A stretch of 64,000 nt of DNA from Arthrobacter sp. FW306-2-2C-D06B (GCF_021789175.1 NZ_CP084560.1:2542001-2606000); one strand, 5' to 3'. Positions 18,124-27,234 are shown, counted from the stretch's first letter. A program made the numbers and translations. The notes: generated by a model from the sequence alone, not told the origin.

Positions 18124-19056
18124 ATGCAGCAGCGTTACGTCGGCAACAGTGGGTTTCGGGTGTCCACCCTTTCCCTGGGCACCATGTCCTGGGCGGAAGA
18201 AACGGACGAACAGGATGCACGGGAGCTGCTCCATACGTTCATCGCCGCAGGCGGCACCATGATCGATACCGCGGCCTCTTACGCAGGAGGACAAGCCGAG
18301 GCCCTCCTGGGCTCCATGCTGGGCGACGTCGTGGCGCGTTCGGAGATTGTCCTCTCCACAAAAGCAGGCGTCTCGACGTCGGACAGCCGGCGCAGCGTCG
18401 ATGCCTCCCGCGGTTCCATGCTGTCCGCACTCGACGCCAGCCTCGCCCGTTTGGGAACCGATTACGTGGACATCTGGTTCGCGCACGCCTGGGACGGCAA
18501 CGTTCCGCTGGACGAAACGCTTTCCGCTCTTGACCTTGCGCTGCGCTCGGGACGCGCACGGTACGTCGGCATCTCCAACTACAACGGTTGGCAGACCGCC
18601 AAGGCTGCGGCCGTCGCGGGATTCACCGTGGTGGCCAACCAATCCGAATATTCGCTCCTGCACAGGAAGCCCGAAGACGAACTGGTGCCCGCCGTCGAGG
18701 ATGCCGGCCTCGGCCTCATGGCGTGGGCTCCCCTCGGGCGCGGGGTGCTCAGCGGCAAATACCGTGGCCAGATTCCTTCGGAATCACGTGCGGCGGAGGG
18801 CCGCCTTAGCGGCTACGTCGAAAAGTACCTCGACGCGCGGGGCGCACGGATCGTCGAAGCGGTGGCAATGGCCGCGCGCGGGTTGGGACGCTCCGCCGTC
18901 GACGTGTCCCTGAGCTGGTTGCTCTCCCGCCCGGGCGTATCCACGGCCATAGTGGGCGCACGCAATGCGGTCCAGCTCAAGGAGTTGCTCGATGCGCAGC
19001 TGGCGCCTCTTCCCGCTGAAATTTCGCGGGCACTTGAAGACGTTTCAGCGATCTGA
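18124..19056 (+). CDS. Aldo/keto reductase family oxidoreductase
   Basis: 310-aa NADPH-dependent carbonyl reductase of the AKR barrel family. The catalytic positions are visible as MIDTAASY (Asp and Tyr), LSTKAG (Lys) and WFAHAWD (His). The C-terminal cofactor segment is [24 protein letters not shown]. It begins about 50 bp from the divergent uppP start. The physiological substrate cannot be inferred. Confidence 0.9.
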   Translation: MQQRYVGNSGFRVSTLSLGTMSWAEETDEQDARELLHTFIAAGGTMIDTAASYAGGQAEALLGSMLGDVVARSEIVLSTKAGVSTSDSRRSVDASRGSMLSALDASLARLGTDYVDIWFAHAWDGNVPLDETLSALDLALRSGRARYVGISNYNGWQTAKAAAVAGFTVVANQSEYSLLHRKPEDELVPAVEDAGLGLMAWAPLGRGVLSGKYRGQIPSESRAAEGRLSGYVEKYLDARGARIVEAVAMAARGLGRSAVDVSLSWLLSRPGVSTAIVGARNAVQLKELLDAQLAPLPAEISRALEDVSAI

Positions 19057-19089
19057 CCCAGCTGTTATTCCGGCATTACTGACCGCGCA

Positions 19090-19362
19090 CTACTGGTCGA
19101 GGATCTCCAGCTCGTCTTCATCGAGGAGTTCATTGTTCTCCTCGTCGTCATCCTCTTCATCGTCGTCGAACACCTGAAGTGGTGTGACTTCCGAGTAGGC
19201 CTCGTATAGTGAGTCCTCATATACCTCAAAGGCATCTGCGACGGCGAAAAACGCCGCCTCCACAGCGGGATCTCCTTCGCCCCTACGGGCGGAAGCGGCA
19301 ATCAGGTGTTCTTCCAAGGCAGCTGTCAATGACTGAAGCGCGACACGCGGATCGATGCTCAT
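19090..19362 (-). CDS. Small acidic protein of unknown function
   Basis: 90 aa. The N-terminal 65 residues form an apparently helical domain (ALQSLTAALEEHLIAASARRG, then AAFFAVADAFEVYEDSLYEA in separate helices). The last ~25 residues are almost entirely Asp, Glu and Asn (DDDEEDDDEENNELLDEDE). I recognise no catalytic motif. The frame is well bounded by converging and diverging neighbours, and codon use is like its neighbours, so I take it as real. An acidic tail suggests a nucleic-acid mimic or protein-protein contact, but that is speculation. Confidence 0.7.
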   Translation of the reverse strand: MSIDPRVALQSLTAALEEHLIAASARRGEGDPAVEAAFFAVADAFEVYEDSLYEAYSEVTPLQVFDDDEEDDDEENNELLDEDELEILDQ

Positions 19363-19401
19363 GACTTCACGTTAGCCCGAAAAAGACGAAAATGGAGAGG
19401 G

Positions 19402-19635
19402 ATGAGAGAACAATTTCTGAGCAGTTCAGTGGAGCGTCAGCGGGACTACGCGAGGCAGTACGAGTATCTCGTACTGACCGTCAGTCCTGACGATTCCTTG
19501 CCCGAGGCGCGACGTCGGCTCGTGGAGCACTCCGAATATGGCAAGTGGGAACTGGAGCGGAGCATCCTCTATATCGGCGGCGGTCGCCGGTTCTGGCTGC
19601 GCCGCAGAGTACTCAACGTACAACGCACCGTGTAG
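19402..19635 (+). CDS. DUF5703 family small protein
   Basis: 77 aa. The sequence has the look of the actinobacterial DUF5703 family: an early YEYLVLTVSPDDSLPEARRRL, a middle EYGKWELERSILYIGGGRRFWLRRR and a short basic tail. It has no transmembrane segment or known catalytic residues. Start at ATG 19402 follows a GGAGAGGG element about 6 nt upstream. It diverges from the acidic protein gene and converges on the acyl-CoA dehydrogenase gene. Confidence 0.8.
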   Translation: MREQFLSSSVERQRDYARQYEYLVLTVSPDDSLPEARRRLVEHSEYGKWELERSILYIGGGRRFWLRRRVLNVQRTV

Positions 19636-19666
19636 CTGCACGGCCGCTCTTTCGGGTCGCCCGCTC

Positions 19667-19695
19667 CAGCTTTCGAGCGTTTCAGCTTTCGAGCG
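19667..19695. repeat. Short direct repeat at a convergent gene end
   Basis: The 13-mer CAGCTTTCGAGCG occurs twice, 16 bp apart (19667 and 19683). The outer flanks CCCGCTC and GAGCGGG are complementary, so the unit could fold and may help end transcription. It overlaps the stop codon region of the acyl-CoA dehydrogenase gene. Confidence 0.6.
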
Positions 19696-20842
19696 GGCCA
19701 AGCAACGCGTTGGCTACGGTGGTGTGCGCTGATTCGTCATTCGAGGGATGGAAGATCCCGGCCAACACATCGCGGTACAGCCGTTCGAGTTCCGAGCCCC
19801 GGAAGTAGCTTGAGCCTCCGGAAACCCGGATTGCCACATCCACCATGGTCCGGGCGTTCTCCGTGGCCCGCACCTTGAGCCCCACGAACTTTGGGAACCA
19901 CTGCGCCCCGTGATCAACCAAGGCATCCACGTCACGGGCAACTGACGCCAGCTGCGGCTGGATGGAATCCATTGCCATGGCGGCGTCGGCGATCTTCCAG
20001 CGGATGTCCGGGTCCTGCGAGAAGCTCCGGCCGCCGTACTTGGCCGAGGTACGGCGTTTGGCGGCATCAACCGCCAGGGTGAATGCCCGCTCCCCGATGC
20101 CCGTGTAGACCGCGGCAAGCAGCGTTTCGAAGCACGCGAAGATCGCGAAGATCAACGGATCCTGATTGGGTCCTACGGGCAGTTTCCGGAATATCCGTTC
20201 CGGCGGCACCATGGCGGCCTGCAGGAGCGTGGTATTCGATTGGCTGGCCCGCATGCCCAGGGTGTCCCAGTCGCTCAGTGTCTCGTGCCCCGGGGCGTCC
20301 CGGTGGATGAAGCCGAACACCAGCTCCCCGTTCCCCTCCCGCGCGCCGCTGTCCTTGCCGAAGATGCCGAGGCGGGTCCATGCCGGCGACAGGCTCGTGA
20401 AGATCTTCCGTCCGGTGAAGCTGTACCCGCCGTCCAGCTGCGGTTCCGCCGTGGTCCCTGAGTCGAAGAGCATGGAGTCATTTCCCGCCTCGGAAATCCC
20501 GAAGGCAAAGACCTCGCCCCGTCCTGACTCCTTGAGGACATAGTCAAGGGAGTTGTCGCCGCGGGCCGCCAGGACGTGCGCGACGCCGGTCCAGACGAGG
20601 TGCATGTTGACGGCCAACGCCGTGGCCGGGGCAGCCGTGGCCAACCGGCGCTGAAGCTCCGCCGCGGCTTCGAGCCCGAGCCCCAGTCCGCCGTCGGACT
20701 CGGGGACGAAGATCTTCAGGTAGCCCGCCGCTGCGAGCTCCTCAAGGTCCTCGTGGAAGAAGGAGTTGTTCTGGTCGTAACCGGCGGCGCGGCCCCGGAT
20801 GCGGTGGAGCAGCCCGTCCGGCAGGATCTCCTCAGAGGTCAC
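19682..20842 (-). CDS. Acyl-CoA dehydrogenase family flavoprotein
   Basis: 386 aa from GTG 20842, which has AGGGAGA upstream overlapping the end of the M20 peptidase gene. Family features include the helical N-terminus with AAAGYLKIFVPESDGGLGLG, the FAD/substrate region FAFGISEAGNDS, and the C-terminal helices ending with ASVARDVDAL and RVSGGSSYFRGSELERLYRDV. The last motif resembles acyl-CoA dehydrogenase/flavin-dependent monooxygenase relatives (DszC-like), so oxygenase function is possible. It forms an operon with the preceding M20 gene, 10 bp apart. Confidence 0.85.
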   Translation of the reverse strand: MTSEEILPDGLLHRIRGRAAGYDQNNSFFHEDLEELAAAGYLKIFVPESDGGLGLGLEAAAELQRRLATAAPATALAVNMHLVWTGVAHVLAARGDNSLDYVLKESGRGEVFAFGISEAGNDSMLFDSGTTAEPQLDGGYSFTGRKIFTSLSPAWTRLGIFGKDSGAREGNGELVFGFIHRDAPGHETLSDWDTLGMRASQSNTTLLQAAMVPPERIFRKLPVGPNQDPLIFAIFACFETLLAAVYTGIGERAFTLAVDAAKRRTSAKYGGRSFSQDPDIRWKIADAAMAMDSIQPQLASVARDVDALVDHGAQWFPKFVGLKVRATENARTMVDVAIRVSGGSSYFRGSELERLYRDVLAGIFHPSNDESAHTTVANALLGPLES

Positions 20843-20852
20843 GGCGTTCTCC

Positions 20853-22157
20853 CTAGTAGTTGCTGAGCAGGGTGTTGAGCACCCTGGATCCGAACTTGAG
20901 CGAATCGGCCGGTACGCGTTCGTCAACGCCGTGGAACATCCCGGTGAAATCGAGTTCGTCCGGGAGCATCAGCGGGGCGAATCCGTAGCCTGTGATGCCG
21001 ATCTTGCTGAGCGACTTGTTGTCGGTGCCGCCGGACAAGGTGTATGGCAACACTTTGGCGCCGGGGTCTTCCGTATGCAACGCGTCGATCATGGCGTCCA
21101 CCAGATTGCCGGCAAACGGCACCTCCAGGGACACGTCCTTGTTGACGTAGCTGACGTCCACGCCGTCGCCGGCAAGTTTTTTGACGGTTTCGAAGACCAG
21201 TTCCTGCTGGCCCGGGAGCGTGCGGCAGTCCACCAGCGCTTCCGCCGATTCGGGGATGACATTGTGCTTGTAACCGGAACTCAGCAGCGTGGGGTTCGAG
21301 GTGTTTTGGAGGGTGGCCCCCACGAAGCGTGCGACGGTGCCGAGTTCCTTCAGGAGGGTCTCGGGGTTGTCCGGATCGAACTCGACGCCGGTCAGTTCCG
21401 TCACGCCGTCGAGGAATTGCCGCGTGGTGGGGGTCAGCTCGATCGGCCAGCGATATTCGCCGATTCTGGTGACTGCCCCGGCCAGGCGGGTGATCGCGTT
21501 GTCCGTGTTGATTTGCGAACCGTGTCCGGCACGGCCGTGGGCCACGAGGCGCAGCCAGGAAAGGCCCTTTTCCGCGGTCTGGAGCAAGTAGGTCCGCTGG
21601 CCTCCGATGGTGGCCGAGAAGCCACCCACTTCGGAGATCGCTTCCGTGGCACCGTCGAAGAGTTCCCTGCGGTGCTCGACGGCGTACCGCGCGCCGTGGT
21701 TGCCTCCGGCTTCCTCGTCGGCGAAGAACGCGAAGATGATGTCGCGCTTGGGCTTGCGTCCCGTGCGGGCGAAGTCGCGCATGACCGAGAGGATCATGGC
21801 GTCCATGTCCTTCATGTCCACGGCGCCTCGTCCCCAGATGAGTCCGTCCTTGAGTTCGCCGCTGAAGGGATCCACGGACCATTGGTCCTTGAGCGCCGGG
21901 ACGACGTCGAGGTGGCCGTGCACCACGAGGGCCCCGGCCGAGGGGTCTTCCCCCGCCATCCGGGTGACGACATTGGCCCGGCCCGGAGCCGACTCGAAGA
22001 TTTCGGCATCCAATCCCACTTCATTGATAAGCGCCGCTGTGTATTCCGCCGCGACGCGTTCCCCGGGACCGGAATCGTCACCAAAGTTCGAGGTGTCTAT
22101 GCGGATGAGTTCCTGGCAGATCCGGGCTACTTCGTCCTCGGGTCGGATATCAGTCAT
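20853..22157 (-). CDS. M20/M28 family zinc peptidase (dipeptidase-like)
   Basis: 434-aa metallopeptidase with the two-metal site: HGHLDVVPA (His and Asp), WGRGAVDMKD (bridging Asp), FFADEEAGG (catalytic Glu-Glu) and a C-terminal SGGTDNKSLSKIG. The substrate is probably a dipeptide or N-acyl amino acid. Start ATG 22157 has AAGGAG 7 nt upstream, preferred over an upstream frame to 22187. It is followed by the acyl-CoA dehydrogenase gene and may be co-transcribed with it. Confidence 0.91.
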   Translation of the reverse strand: MTDIRPEDEVARICQELIRIDTSNFGDDSGPGERVAAEYTAALINEVGLDAEIFESAPGRANVVTRMAGEDPSAGALVVHGHLDVVPALKDQWSVDPFSGELKDGLIWGRGAVDMKDMDAMILSVMRDFARTGRKPKRDIIFAFFADEEAGGNHGARYAVEHRRELFDGATEAISEVGGFSATIGGQRTYLLQTAEKGLSWLRLVAHGRAGHGSQINTDNAITRLAGAVTRIGEYRWPIELTPTTRQFLDGVTELTGVEFDPDNPETLLKELGTVARFVGATLQNTSNPTLLSSGYKHNVIPESAEALVDCRTLPGQQELVFETVKKLAGDGVDVSYVNKDVSLEVPFAGNLVDAMIDALHTEDPGAKVLPYTLSGGTDNKSLSKIGITGYGFAPLMLPDELDFTGMFHGVDERVPADSLKFGSRVLNTLLSNY

Positions 22158-22360
22158 GGAACTCTCCTTGCTGGCTGGGATGGACATGCTCCGGCGGGTA
22201 GGCAGTTGGTGCGTACGCTCCCGCGCGCTTCCCTCAGCCTACCCACCGCACGCTCGTTTGGCCGCGCGCTTTCCTGCGTTTTGGCGCGGATTGGCAGGGT
22301 CCAATTGCCGTTACCGGCACCCTCTCCGGCTCCGGTTTTTTTATTTCCCAGAAACCGTGT

Positions 22361-22366
22361 TAGAGT
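22361..22366 (+). promoter_or_regulatory. Possible -10 element for tRNA-Leu
   Basis: TAGAGT fits the actinobacterial TAnnnT -10 pattern and lies 68 nt before the tRNA, following a T-rich stretch. No good -35 is visible 17 bp upstream (TTTTTA), so the call is weak. The rest of the region 22158-22433 holds nothing else that I can identify. Confidence 0.3.
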
Positions 22367-22433
22367 TTTTCTCGCTGCTTCGGAGGAAAGAGAAGCGCCG
22401 AGAGGCGCAGAACGAAGGCTCCGAACACCACCT

Positions 22434-22516
22434 GCGCGGGTGGCGGAATGGCAGACGCGCTAGCTTGAGGTGCTAGTCCTCGAAAGGGGGTGGGGGTTCA
22501 AGTCCCCCTCCGCGCA
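22434..22516 (+). tRNA. tRNA-Leu (anticodon GAG)
   Basis: The 83-nt sequence folds as a class II tRNA. Acceptor GCGCGGG pairs with TCCGCGC; the anticodon arm is CTAGC-TTGAGGT-GCTAG with GAG in the loop; a short variable arm follows (CCTCGAAAGGGG); the T arm is GGGGG-TTCAAGT-CCCCC with GTTCAAG in the loop. The discriminator base is A and CCA is not encoded. It reads CUC and CUU leucine codons. Confidence 0.96.
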
Positions 22517-22522
22517 CAATTG

Positions 22523-22562
22523 CAAGGCCTGGAATTATGATAATTCCAGGCCTTGTTTGTTT
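22523..22562 (+). terminator. Rho-independent terminator of tRNA-Leu
   Basis: Perfect 15-bp stem (CAAGGCCTGGAATTA and its complement) with a 3-nt loop, followed by TTTGTTT. It starts 6 nt after the tRNA. It is the clearest intrinsic terminator in the window and is A/T-rich at the stem top, unlike the GC-only hairpins elsewhere. Confidence 0.92.
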
Positions 22563-22680
22563 AACTTGAATTTGCGTTTTCAGACACTAATGCGGCGTTC
22601 ATCACATTTATTGAATTGCATTACCGGCAATTCACCCACAGCAGTGAAACTGGCTCAGGACCGGGCGCCGCGAGGCACGG

Positions 22681-22714
22681 CGACGGCAGCCGCCCACGTG
22701 GGTGACCGCCGTCG
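22681..22714 (-). terminator. Possible terminator downstream of the htdX-like gene
   Basis: CGACGGC pairs with GCCGTCG around an inner palindrome CCCACGTGGG, giving a branched or extended hairpin about 60 bp beyond the gene stop at 22773. No clear T run. The remaining sequence 22563-22680 is A/T-rich at its start and shows nothing recognisable. Confidence 0.4.
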
Positions 22715-22772
22715 TCGTAGCCGTTCGTGGACCTGGACCTGGAGTTGGACCCTTGAACCCGGAACCGGCGCC

Positions 22773-23684
22773 CTACAGCGCCGTCACGGAGCCGCTGAAG
22801 TGCTTCCTGCCGCTTCGAGGGTTCCATGCCACGTAGTCCGAACGCTCCCACGAGCCTGACGCGGAGTGGGCGGTGCCGATTTCCAGCGCCACCCGCGCCG
22901 GGAGGAACACCGGTGCCTCGAAATTGACGTCCCATCGGAACGCTTCCGATTTCACCGAGCCAACGTCGGCCAAGGCCCGGGATGCAAGGTACATGCCGTG
23001 CGCGATCGACCGCGGCAGGCCGAGCGCTTTGGCCGAGAGGAGGCTCAAGTGGATCGGGTTGAAGTCTCCGGATACGGCGGCGTAGAGGCGTCCGGTATCC
23101 ACGCCGAGCTGCCAGATGGCTGTTGGTGCGGGTGCCGTGAAATCCGCCGGAGTGGCGGCCATTGCGGCCTTGTCGACTCCCGGAAGGAAGACCCCCTTGG
23201 CCAAATACGTCGAGACGCCCCGCCAGAGCAAGGCCCCATCTTTGCTCGATCGGACTTCGGCGACGACGTCCAGCTGGGTTCCGGCCCTGTGACCGCGCAT
23301 GTCCTCGGCCCATGACCGGACGTCGAGCGACTCACTGAACTGGACCGCCCGCATCTGCTCCACGCGGTTCCTCAAATGGATCATCCCCAGCAGGGGAAGC
23401 GGGAAGTCGTCCCGGTTCAGCACGCTCATCGAAACCGGGAACGCGAGGGCATGGATGAAGCCGGCCGGAAGTGCGTCACTCGCAGTCTCGCCGATCAGGT
23501 GCTGGTACGCGGTGAGGTTCGCGACGTCGGCCCGCACCCCGCGGACCTCATGGCTCCCGTGGGGCAGCGCGTTGGCTGCCTGGAAACCCATCAGCCTCCG
23601 CCGTGCCGCCGTCGCCGCCGCATTCACGTACAGCTTCGAGAGGGACGGCAGCTCCCCCAGGATGAGCGGTTGCTCCGTAGTCAT
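22773..23684 (-). CDS. MaoC-like (3R)-hydroxyacyl dehydratase, HtdX-type
   Basis: 303-aa hotdog-fold enzyme. The C-terminal half has the hydratase 2 signature SGDFNPIHLSLLSAKALGL followed by IAHGMYLASRAL, with the catalytic Asp and His. The N-terminal half looks like a degenerate hotdog repeat (PLLGMIHLRNRVEQMRAV). It would hydrate enoyl-CoA or dehydrate 3-hydroxyacyl thioesters. The ATG overlaps the fabG4 stop (ATGA). Gene order fadA2-fabG4-htdX matches the mycobacterial Rv0241c-Rv0243 region, supporting the assignment. Confidence 0.88.
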   Translation of the reverse strand: MTTEQPLILGELPSLSKLYVNAAATAARRRLMGFQAANALPHGSHEVRGVRADVANLTAYQHLIGETASDALPAGFIHALAFPVSMSVLNRDDFPLPLLGMIHLRNRVEQMRAVQFSESLDVRSWAEDMRGHRAGTQLDVVAEVRSSKDGALLWRGVSTYLAKGVFLPGVDKAAMAATPADFTAPAPTAIWQLGVDTGRLYAAVSGDFNPIHLSLLSAKALGLPRSIAHGMYLASRALADVGSVKSEAFRWDVNFEAPVFLPARVALEIGTAHSASGSWERSDYVAWNPRSGRKHFSGSVTAL

Positions 23685-25033
23685 GCACCCACCAGGTTCT
23701 GTCCGCAGACCCTGAGCACTTCTCCGGTGATTCCAGCGGCGGCATCCGATGCGAGGAACGCAATTGCCTCGGCCACGTCCCCGGGCAAGCCTCCCTGCTG
23801 CAGCGAGTTCAACCTGCGGGCAACTTCCCGGGTCGCGAAGGGGATCCGGGCGGTCATGTCGGTCTCGATGAAACCGGGCGCGACCGCGTTGATGGAGCCG
23901 CCGCGTTCCGCCAGCAAGGGCGCCGTGGCCCTGACCATGCCGATCACTCCCCCTTTGGACGCAGCGTAGTTGGTCTGCCCCCGATTGCCGGCGATACCGC
24001 TGGTGGAGGCCACCGACACGATCCGCGGGGTTTTGTTGAGCTGGTCCGAGCCCAGGAGTGCCTCGTTGATTCTCAACTGCGAGGCGATGTTCACTCCGAT
24101 GACCGAATTCCAGCGGCCCTCATCCATGTTGGCCAAGAGCTTGTCCCGGGTAATGCCGGCGTTGTGGATGACGATATCGAGTCCGCCATGGCGTTCCACG
24201 GCGTGGTCGATGATCCGCCTCCCGGCGTCCTCGGCCGTGATGTCCAATTGCAGGGCAGTGCCATGGACCTCGTTGGCGACTTCGGCGAGGTGGTCGCCCG
24301 CAGCGGGAATATCCACCACCACGAGCCGGGCGCCGTCCCGGTGCAGGGTCCGTGCGATCGCCGCTCCGATGCCGCGGGCAGCTCCCGTGACGACGGCGAC
24401 CTTGCCGGCCAAGGGCTTGTCGGCGTCGGCGGGAAGCTGGCCGGTGCCTGAAGTCACAGTCAGGAACTGACCATCCACGAACGCGGACCGTCCGGACAGG
24501 AAGAAGCGGAGCGCGCCGAGCGTGCTGGGGCTCGTGGTGCCGGTACCGTCCCCGAGGAGAATGCCGTTGGCCGTGGCACCTGCCCGCAGTTCCTTGGCGA
24601 GGGAACGCAGCAGGCCGTCGACGCCTTGACGGACCGCGGCAACAGCCGGGCTGGCGGCAGACGCGGACGTGCGGGAGATCGTGACGACCCTTGCACCGGC
24701 GGCCAGATCACGGAGCGACGGGGCCGCAGTGAGAACCGGTCCGGCAAGCTCTTCCGGATGCTCGACGGCGTCAAGCACCAGGACGATTGCCCCCAGCTTT
24801 TCCTTGGGCAGGGCCGAACGCCGAACGTCGAGGTCCCAGCCCACCAGGGCGGCAGCCAATTCGTCGGCGCCCGCAGTTTTCCCGTTGCCGCTCCCGAGCA
24901 CAAGGACCGGACCTGGAACCAGCGGTTCTCCCGCTTTGTACCTCCGGAGAACGGCGGGTTGGGGCAGGCCGAGCTTTTTGGCCAGGTCCTTGCCGATCCC
25001 GTGGCTGACGAACTGTGTGTATTTGTCCGTCAT
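23681..25033 (-). CDS. fabG4: High-molecular-weight 3-oxoacyl-ACP/CoA reductase, FabG4-type
   Basis: 450-aa double-domain SDR. The C-terminal half is a full reductase: TGAARGIGAAIARTL for NAD(P), HNAGITRDKLL, a Ser in SVASTSG and the NYAASKGG catalytic Tyr-Lys pair. The N-terminal ~210 residues are a flavodoxin-like/Rossmann domain lacking those motifs, as in Mtb FabG4. It reduces 3-oxoacyl thioesters in chain elongation or the reverse in degradation. It lies between fadA2 (5 bp) and the htdX-like gene (4-bp overlap). Confidence 0.9.
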   Translation of the reverse strand: MTDKYTQFVSHGIGKDLAKKLGLPQPAVLRRYKAGEPLVPGPVLVLGSGNGKTAGADELAAALVGWDLDVRRSALPKEKLGAIVLVLDAVEHPEELAGPVLTAAPSLRDLAAGARVVTISRTSASAASPAVAAVRQGVDGLLRSLAKELRAGATANGILLGDGTGTTSPSTLGALRFFLSGRSAFVDGQFLTVTSGTGQLPADADKPLAGKVAVVTGAARGIGAAIARTLHRDGARLVVVDIPAAGDHLAEVANEVHGTALQLDITAEDAGRRIIDHAVERHGGLDIVIHNAGITRDKLLANMDEGRWNSVIGVNIASQLRINEALLGSDQLNKTPRIVSVASTSGIAGNRGQTNYAASKGGVIGMVRATAPLLAERGGSINAVAPGFIETDMTARIPFATREVARRLNSLQQGGLPGDVAEAIAFLASDAAAGITGEVLRVCGQNLVGA

Positions 25034-25038
25034 GTCGG

Positions 25039-26409
25039 CTACCGCCCTTCGGGAGCGGAGTAGGCCTCAAGGATCGCGACGACGCCCTGCCCTCCGGCTG
25101 CGCAGACGGAGATGAGTCCACGGGCTGGCCGGCCGTCCACCGGGCCGTTCTCGTGGAGCATCTTCGCCAGCGAGGCAACGATCCGTCCGCCGGTCGCGGC
25201 GAAGGGATGTCCGGCGGCGAGGGACGAGCCGTTGACGTTGAGCTTGGCGCGGTCGATCTTGCCGAAGGCACCATCCAGTCCCAGCCGGGTACGGCCGAAT
25301 TCCTCGTCTTCCCATGCTGCAAGCGTGCTCAGGACAGTGCCCGCGAAGGCTTCGTGGATTTCGAAGAAGTCGATGTCTTCGAAGGACAGCCCGTTGCGGG
25401 CCAGGAGCCGCGGCACCGCGAAGGCCGGAGCCATGAGGAGTCCGTCCTTGCCGTGGACGAAATCGACGGCGGCCGCCTCGCCGTCGACGACGACTGCCAG
25501 CTTGGGCAGGCCCCGGGCGTCCGCCCATTCCTCAGTGCCGAGGAGAACCGTGGAGGCGCCGTCCGTGAGTGGAGTCGAGTTGCCGGCCGTCATCGTGGCC
25601 TCAGCCCCAAGGCTCTTTCCGAAAACAGGCTTGAGGGTGGCCAACTTCTCCATGGAGGTATCGGGCCTGAGGTTCGAATCACGGCTCAGCCCACGGTACG
25701 GAGTCACGAGGTCATCGAAGAAGCCACGTTCGTAGGCCGCGGCGAGGTTGTGGTGGCTATTGAACGCGATCTCGTCCTGAGCTTCGCGGCTGATCTTCCA
25801 TTGGGCAGTGGTGAGTGCCTGGTGTTCTCCCATCGAGAGGCCGGTGCGCGGTTCCCCCGTGTTCGGAGCATCCGGGGCGAGGTCCTTCGGACGCAGCCGT
25901 GCGAGGACCTTGAGCCGATCGGTCAGGGACTTGGCGCGATTGAGGTCCAGCAGGATTTCGCGGAGGCCCTCGCTCACGGCAATAGGGGCATCCGAGGCAG
26001 AGTCGACGCCGCCTGCGATGGCCGAGTCGATCTGGCCCAGCTTGATCTTGTTGGCGAGGCCCAGGACGGTCTCAAGGCCGGTGGCGCACGCCTGCTGGAG
26101 ATCGTAGGCAGGCGTCTCCGGGGAAAGGGCCGAGCCCAGCACTGCTTCGCGCGTCAGGTTGAAGTCGCGGGAGTGCTTCAGGACGGCTCCTGCGGCGACC
26201 TCGCCGATTCGCTCCTCTTGAAGGCCGAAGCGTGCGATCAGCCCGTCGAGTGCGGCCGTCAGCATGTCCTGGTTTGACGATTTGGTGTAGGCGCCGCCGG
26301 TCCGGGCAAACGGGATCCTGTTCCCGCCAACCACCACGGCTTTGCGGAGTGCGCCCTCGGTTGCCGGGGATTCGTGTGGTGCGCTCGCGGAATGTGCTGC
26401 TTCAGGCAT
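25039..26409 (-). CDS. fadA2: Acetyl-CoA C-acyltransferase (thiolase), FadA2-type
   Basis: 456-aa thiolase that cleaves 3-ketoacyl-CoA. Catalytic residues are visible: nucleophile Cys in LQQACATGLE, His in AAGHPFAATGG and the second Cys in SVCAAGGQG, and the NEAF-like FEIHEAFAGT. AAGGAG lies 6 nt upstream of ATG 26409. It starts the minus-strand fadA2-fabG4-htdX operon, divergent from a TetR regulator, and probably shares its operator. Confidence 0.93.
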   Translation of the reverse strand: MPEAAHSASAPHESPATEGALRKAVVVGGNRIPFARTGGAYTKSSNQDMLTAALDGLIARFGLQEERIGEVAAGAVLKHSRDFNLTREAVLGSALSPETPAYDLQQACATGLETVLGLANKIKLGQIDSAIAGGVDSASDAPIAVSEGLREILLDLNRAKSLTDRLKVLARLRPKDLAPDAPNTGEPRTGLSMGEHQALTTAQWKISREAQDEIAFNSHHNLAAAYERGFFDDLVTPYRGLSRDSNLRPDTSMEKLATLKPVFGKSLGAEATMTAGNSTPLTDGASTVLLGTEEWADARGLPKLAVVVDGEAAAVDFVHGKDGLLMAPAFAVPRLLARNGLSFEDIDFFEIHEAFAGTVLSTLAAWEDEEFGRTRLGLDGAFGKIDRAKLNVNGSSLAAGHPFAATGGRIVASLAKMLHENGPVDGRPARGLISVCAAGGQGVVAILEAYSAPEGR

Positions 26410-26440
26410 GCGTTTCTCCTTATGATCACATCGTGTTACT

Positions 26441-26471
26441 GATACCCAGCGTACCTGATACGCTGAGTATC
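26441..26471. promoter_or_regulatory. 31-bp palindromic operator between fadA2 and tetR
   Basis: GATACcCAGCGTAcC-T-GaTACGCTGaGTATC: 13 of 15 positions pair symmetrically about T26456. Size and position are typical for a TetR-family dimer or dimer pair. It lies between the divergent fadA2 and tetR genes and ends on the base before the tetR GTG, so a bound repressor would block both promoters. Binding is inferred. Confidence 0.75.
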
Positions 26472-27200
26472 GTGAACATCCCCAGCCCCGGTCTTCCTGC
26501 AGAACACAACGCCGGGACCGCGCCTCCCGCGGACGGCGAGGCTCCCGCCGTCGACGGCCGTGCCGCCCGCTGGCAGGTCCACCGCGAAGAGCGACGGCGC
26601 GATCTCATCAAGGCCGCCCGAAAGGCTGTACATTCGCTGGGCAGCGAGGCCTCCATGGAGGAGATCGCGACGGCCGCCAGTACCTCGAAGTCCGTGTACT
26701 ACCGCTATTTCGGGGACAAAGCCGGCCTGCAGCAGGCAATGGGCGAAGTAGTGCTGGGACAAATGCAACGGCGGATGAAGGAAGCGGCGGAAAGCGCGCA
26801 GACTCCACGCGAAGGCCTGTTCGCCATGGTCTCCGCGTACCTGCAGATGGCGGAGTCAAGCCCTGCCGTCTACGCGTTCATCACGCGGCTCTCGCAAGGC
26901 GAACCCTCTGCGCAAGACGCCATCGCCGCCTCAGGAGCCCTTGGCCACTTCTTCGAGTCGATCAGTGCCATGATCGCCCGGCCCATGCGGGAACACCTGG
27001 GGGCGGAAAAGGAAGCATTGATCGACTACTGGCCCACCGCGGCCATCGGACTGGTCCGCAACGCCGGCGAGAGGTGGCTGGGCAGTCCCGCCTCCGCAGC
27101 AAAGCCCGACCAGGAAACCATGGCGGCCCAAATCACGGATTGGCTGTGCGTGGGAATCGCCCCGGAACTCAAGATCAACTCTCCTGAATATCAGCAATGA
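26472..27200 (+). CDS. TetR/AcrR family transcriptional regulator of the beta-oxidation module
   Basis: 242 aa. The HTH is in SMEEIATAASTSKSVYYRYFGDKAGL (split: MEEIATAA, TSKSVYYRYF), preceded by a ~40-residue Pro/Ala-rich extension. The C-terminal ligand domain (AMVSAYLQMAESSPAVYAF, WPTAAIGLVRNAGERWL) is helical and likely binds an acyl-CoA. GTG 26472 directly follows the palindrome and lacks a ribosome-binding site, so leaderless translation or a GTG at 26433 is possible. It is 34 bp before the acyl-CoA oxidase-like gene. Confidence 0.88.
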   Translation: MNIPSPGLPAEHNAGTAPPADGEAPAVDGRAARWQVHREERRRDLIKAARKAVHSLGSEASMEEIATAASTSKSVYYRYFGDKAGLQQAMGEVVLGQMQRRMKEAAESAQTPREGLFAMVSAYLQMAESSPAVYAFITRLSQGEPSAQDAIAASGALGHFFESISAMIARPMREHLGAEKEALIDYWPTAAIGLVRNAGERWLGSPASAAKPDQETMAAQITDWLCVGIAPELKINSPEYQQ

Positions 27201-27234
27201 CTCCACGTTGTTCGGAACCAAAGAAGGAATCACC

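Noticed and set aside
20799..22463. 554-aa plus-strand frame over the M20 gene and tRNA-Leu
   Set aside because: It runs through a tRNA and is opposite a well supported peptidase gene.
25015..26277. 420-aa plus-strand frame opposite fadA2
   Set aside because: Shadow of the thiolase gene; no recognisable motifs.
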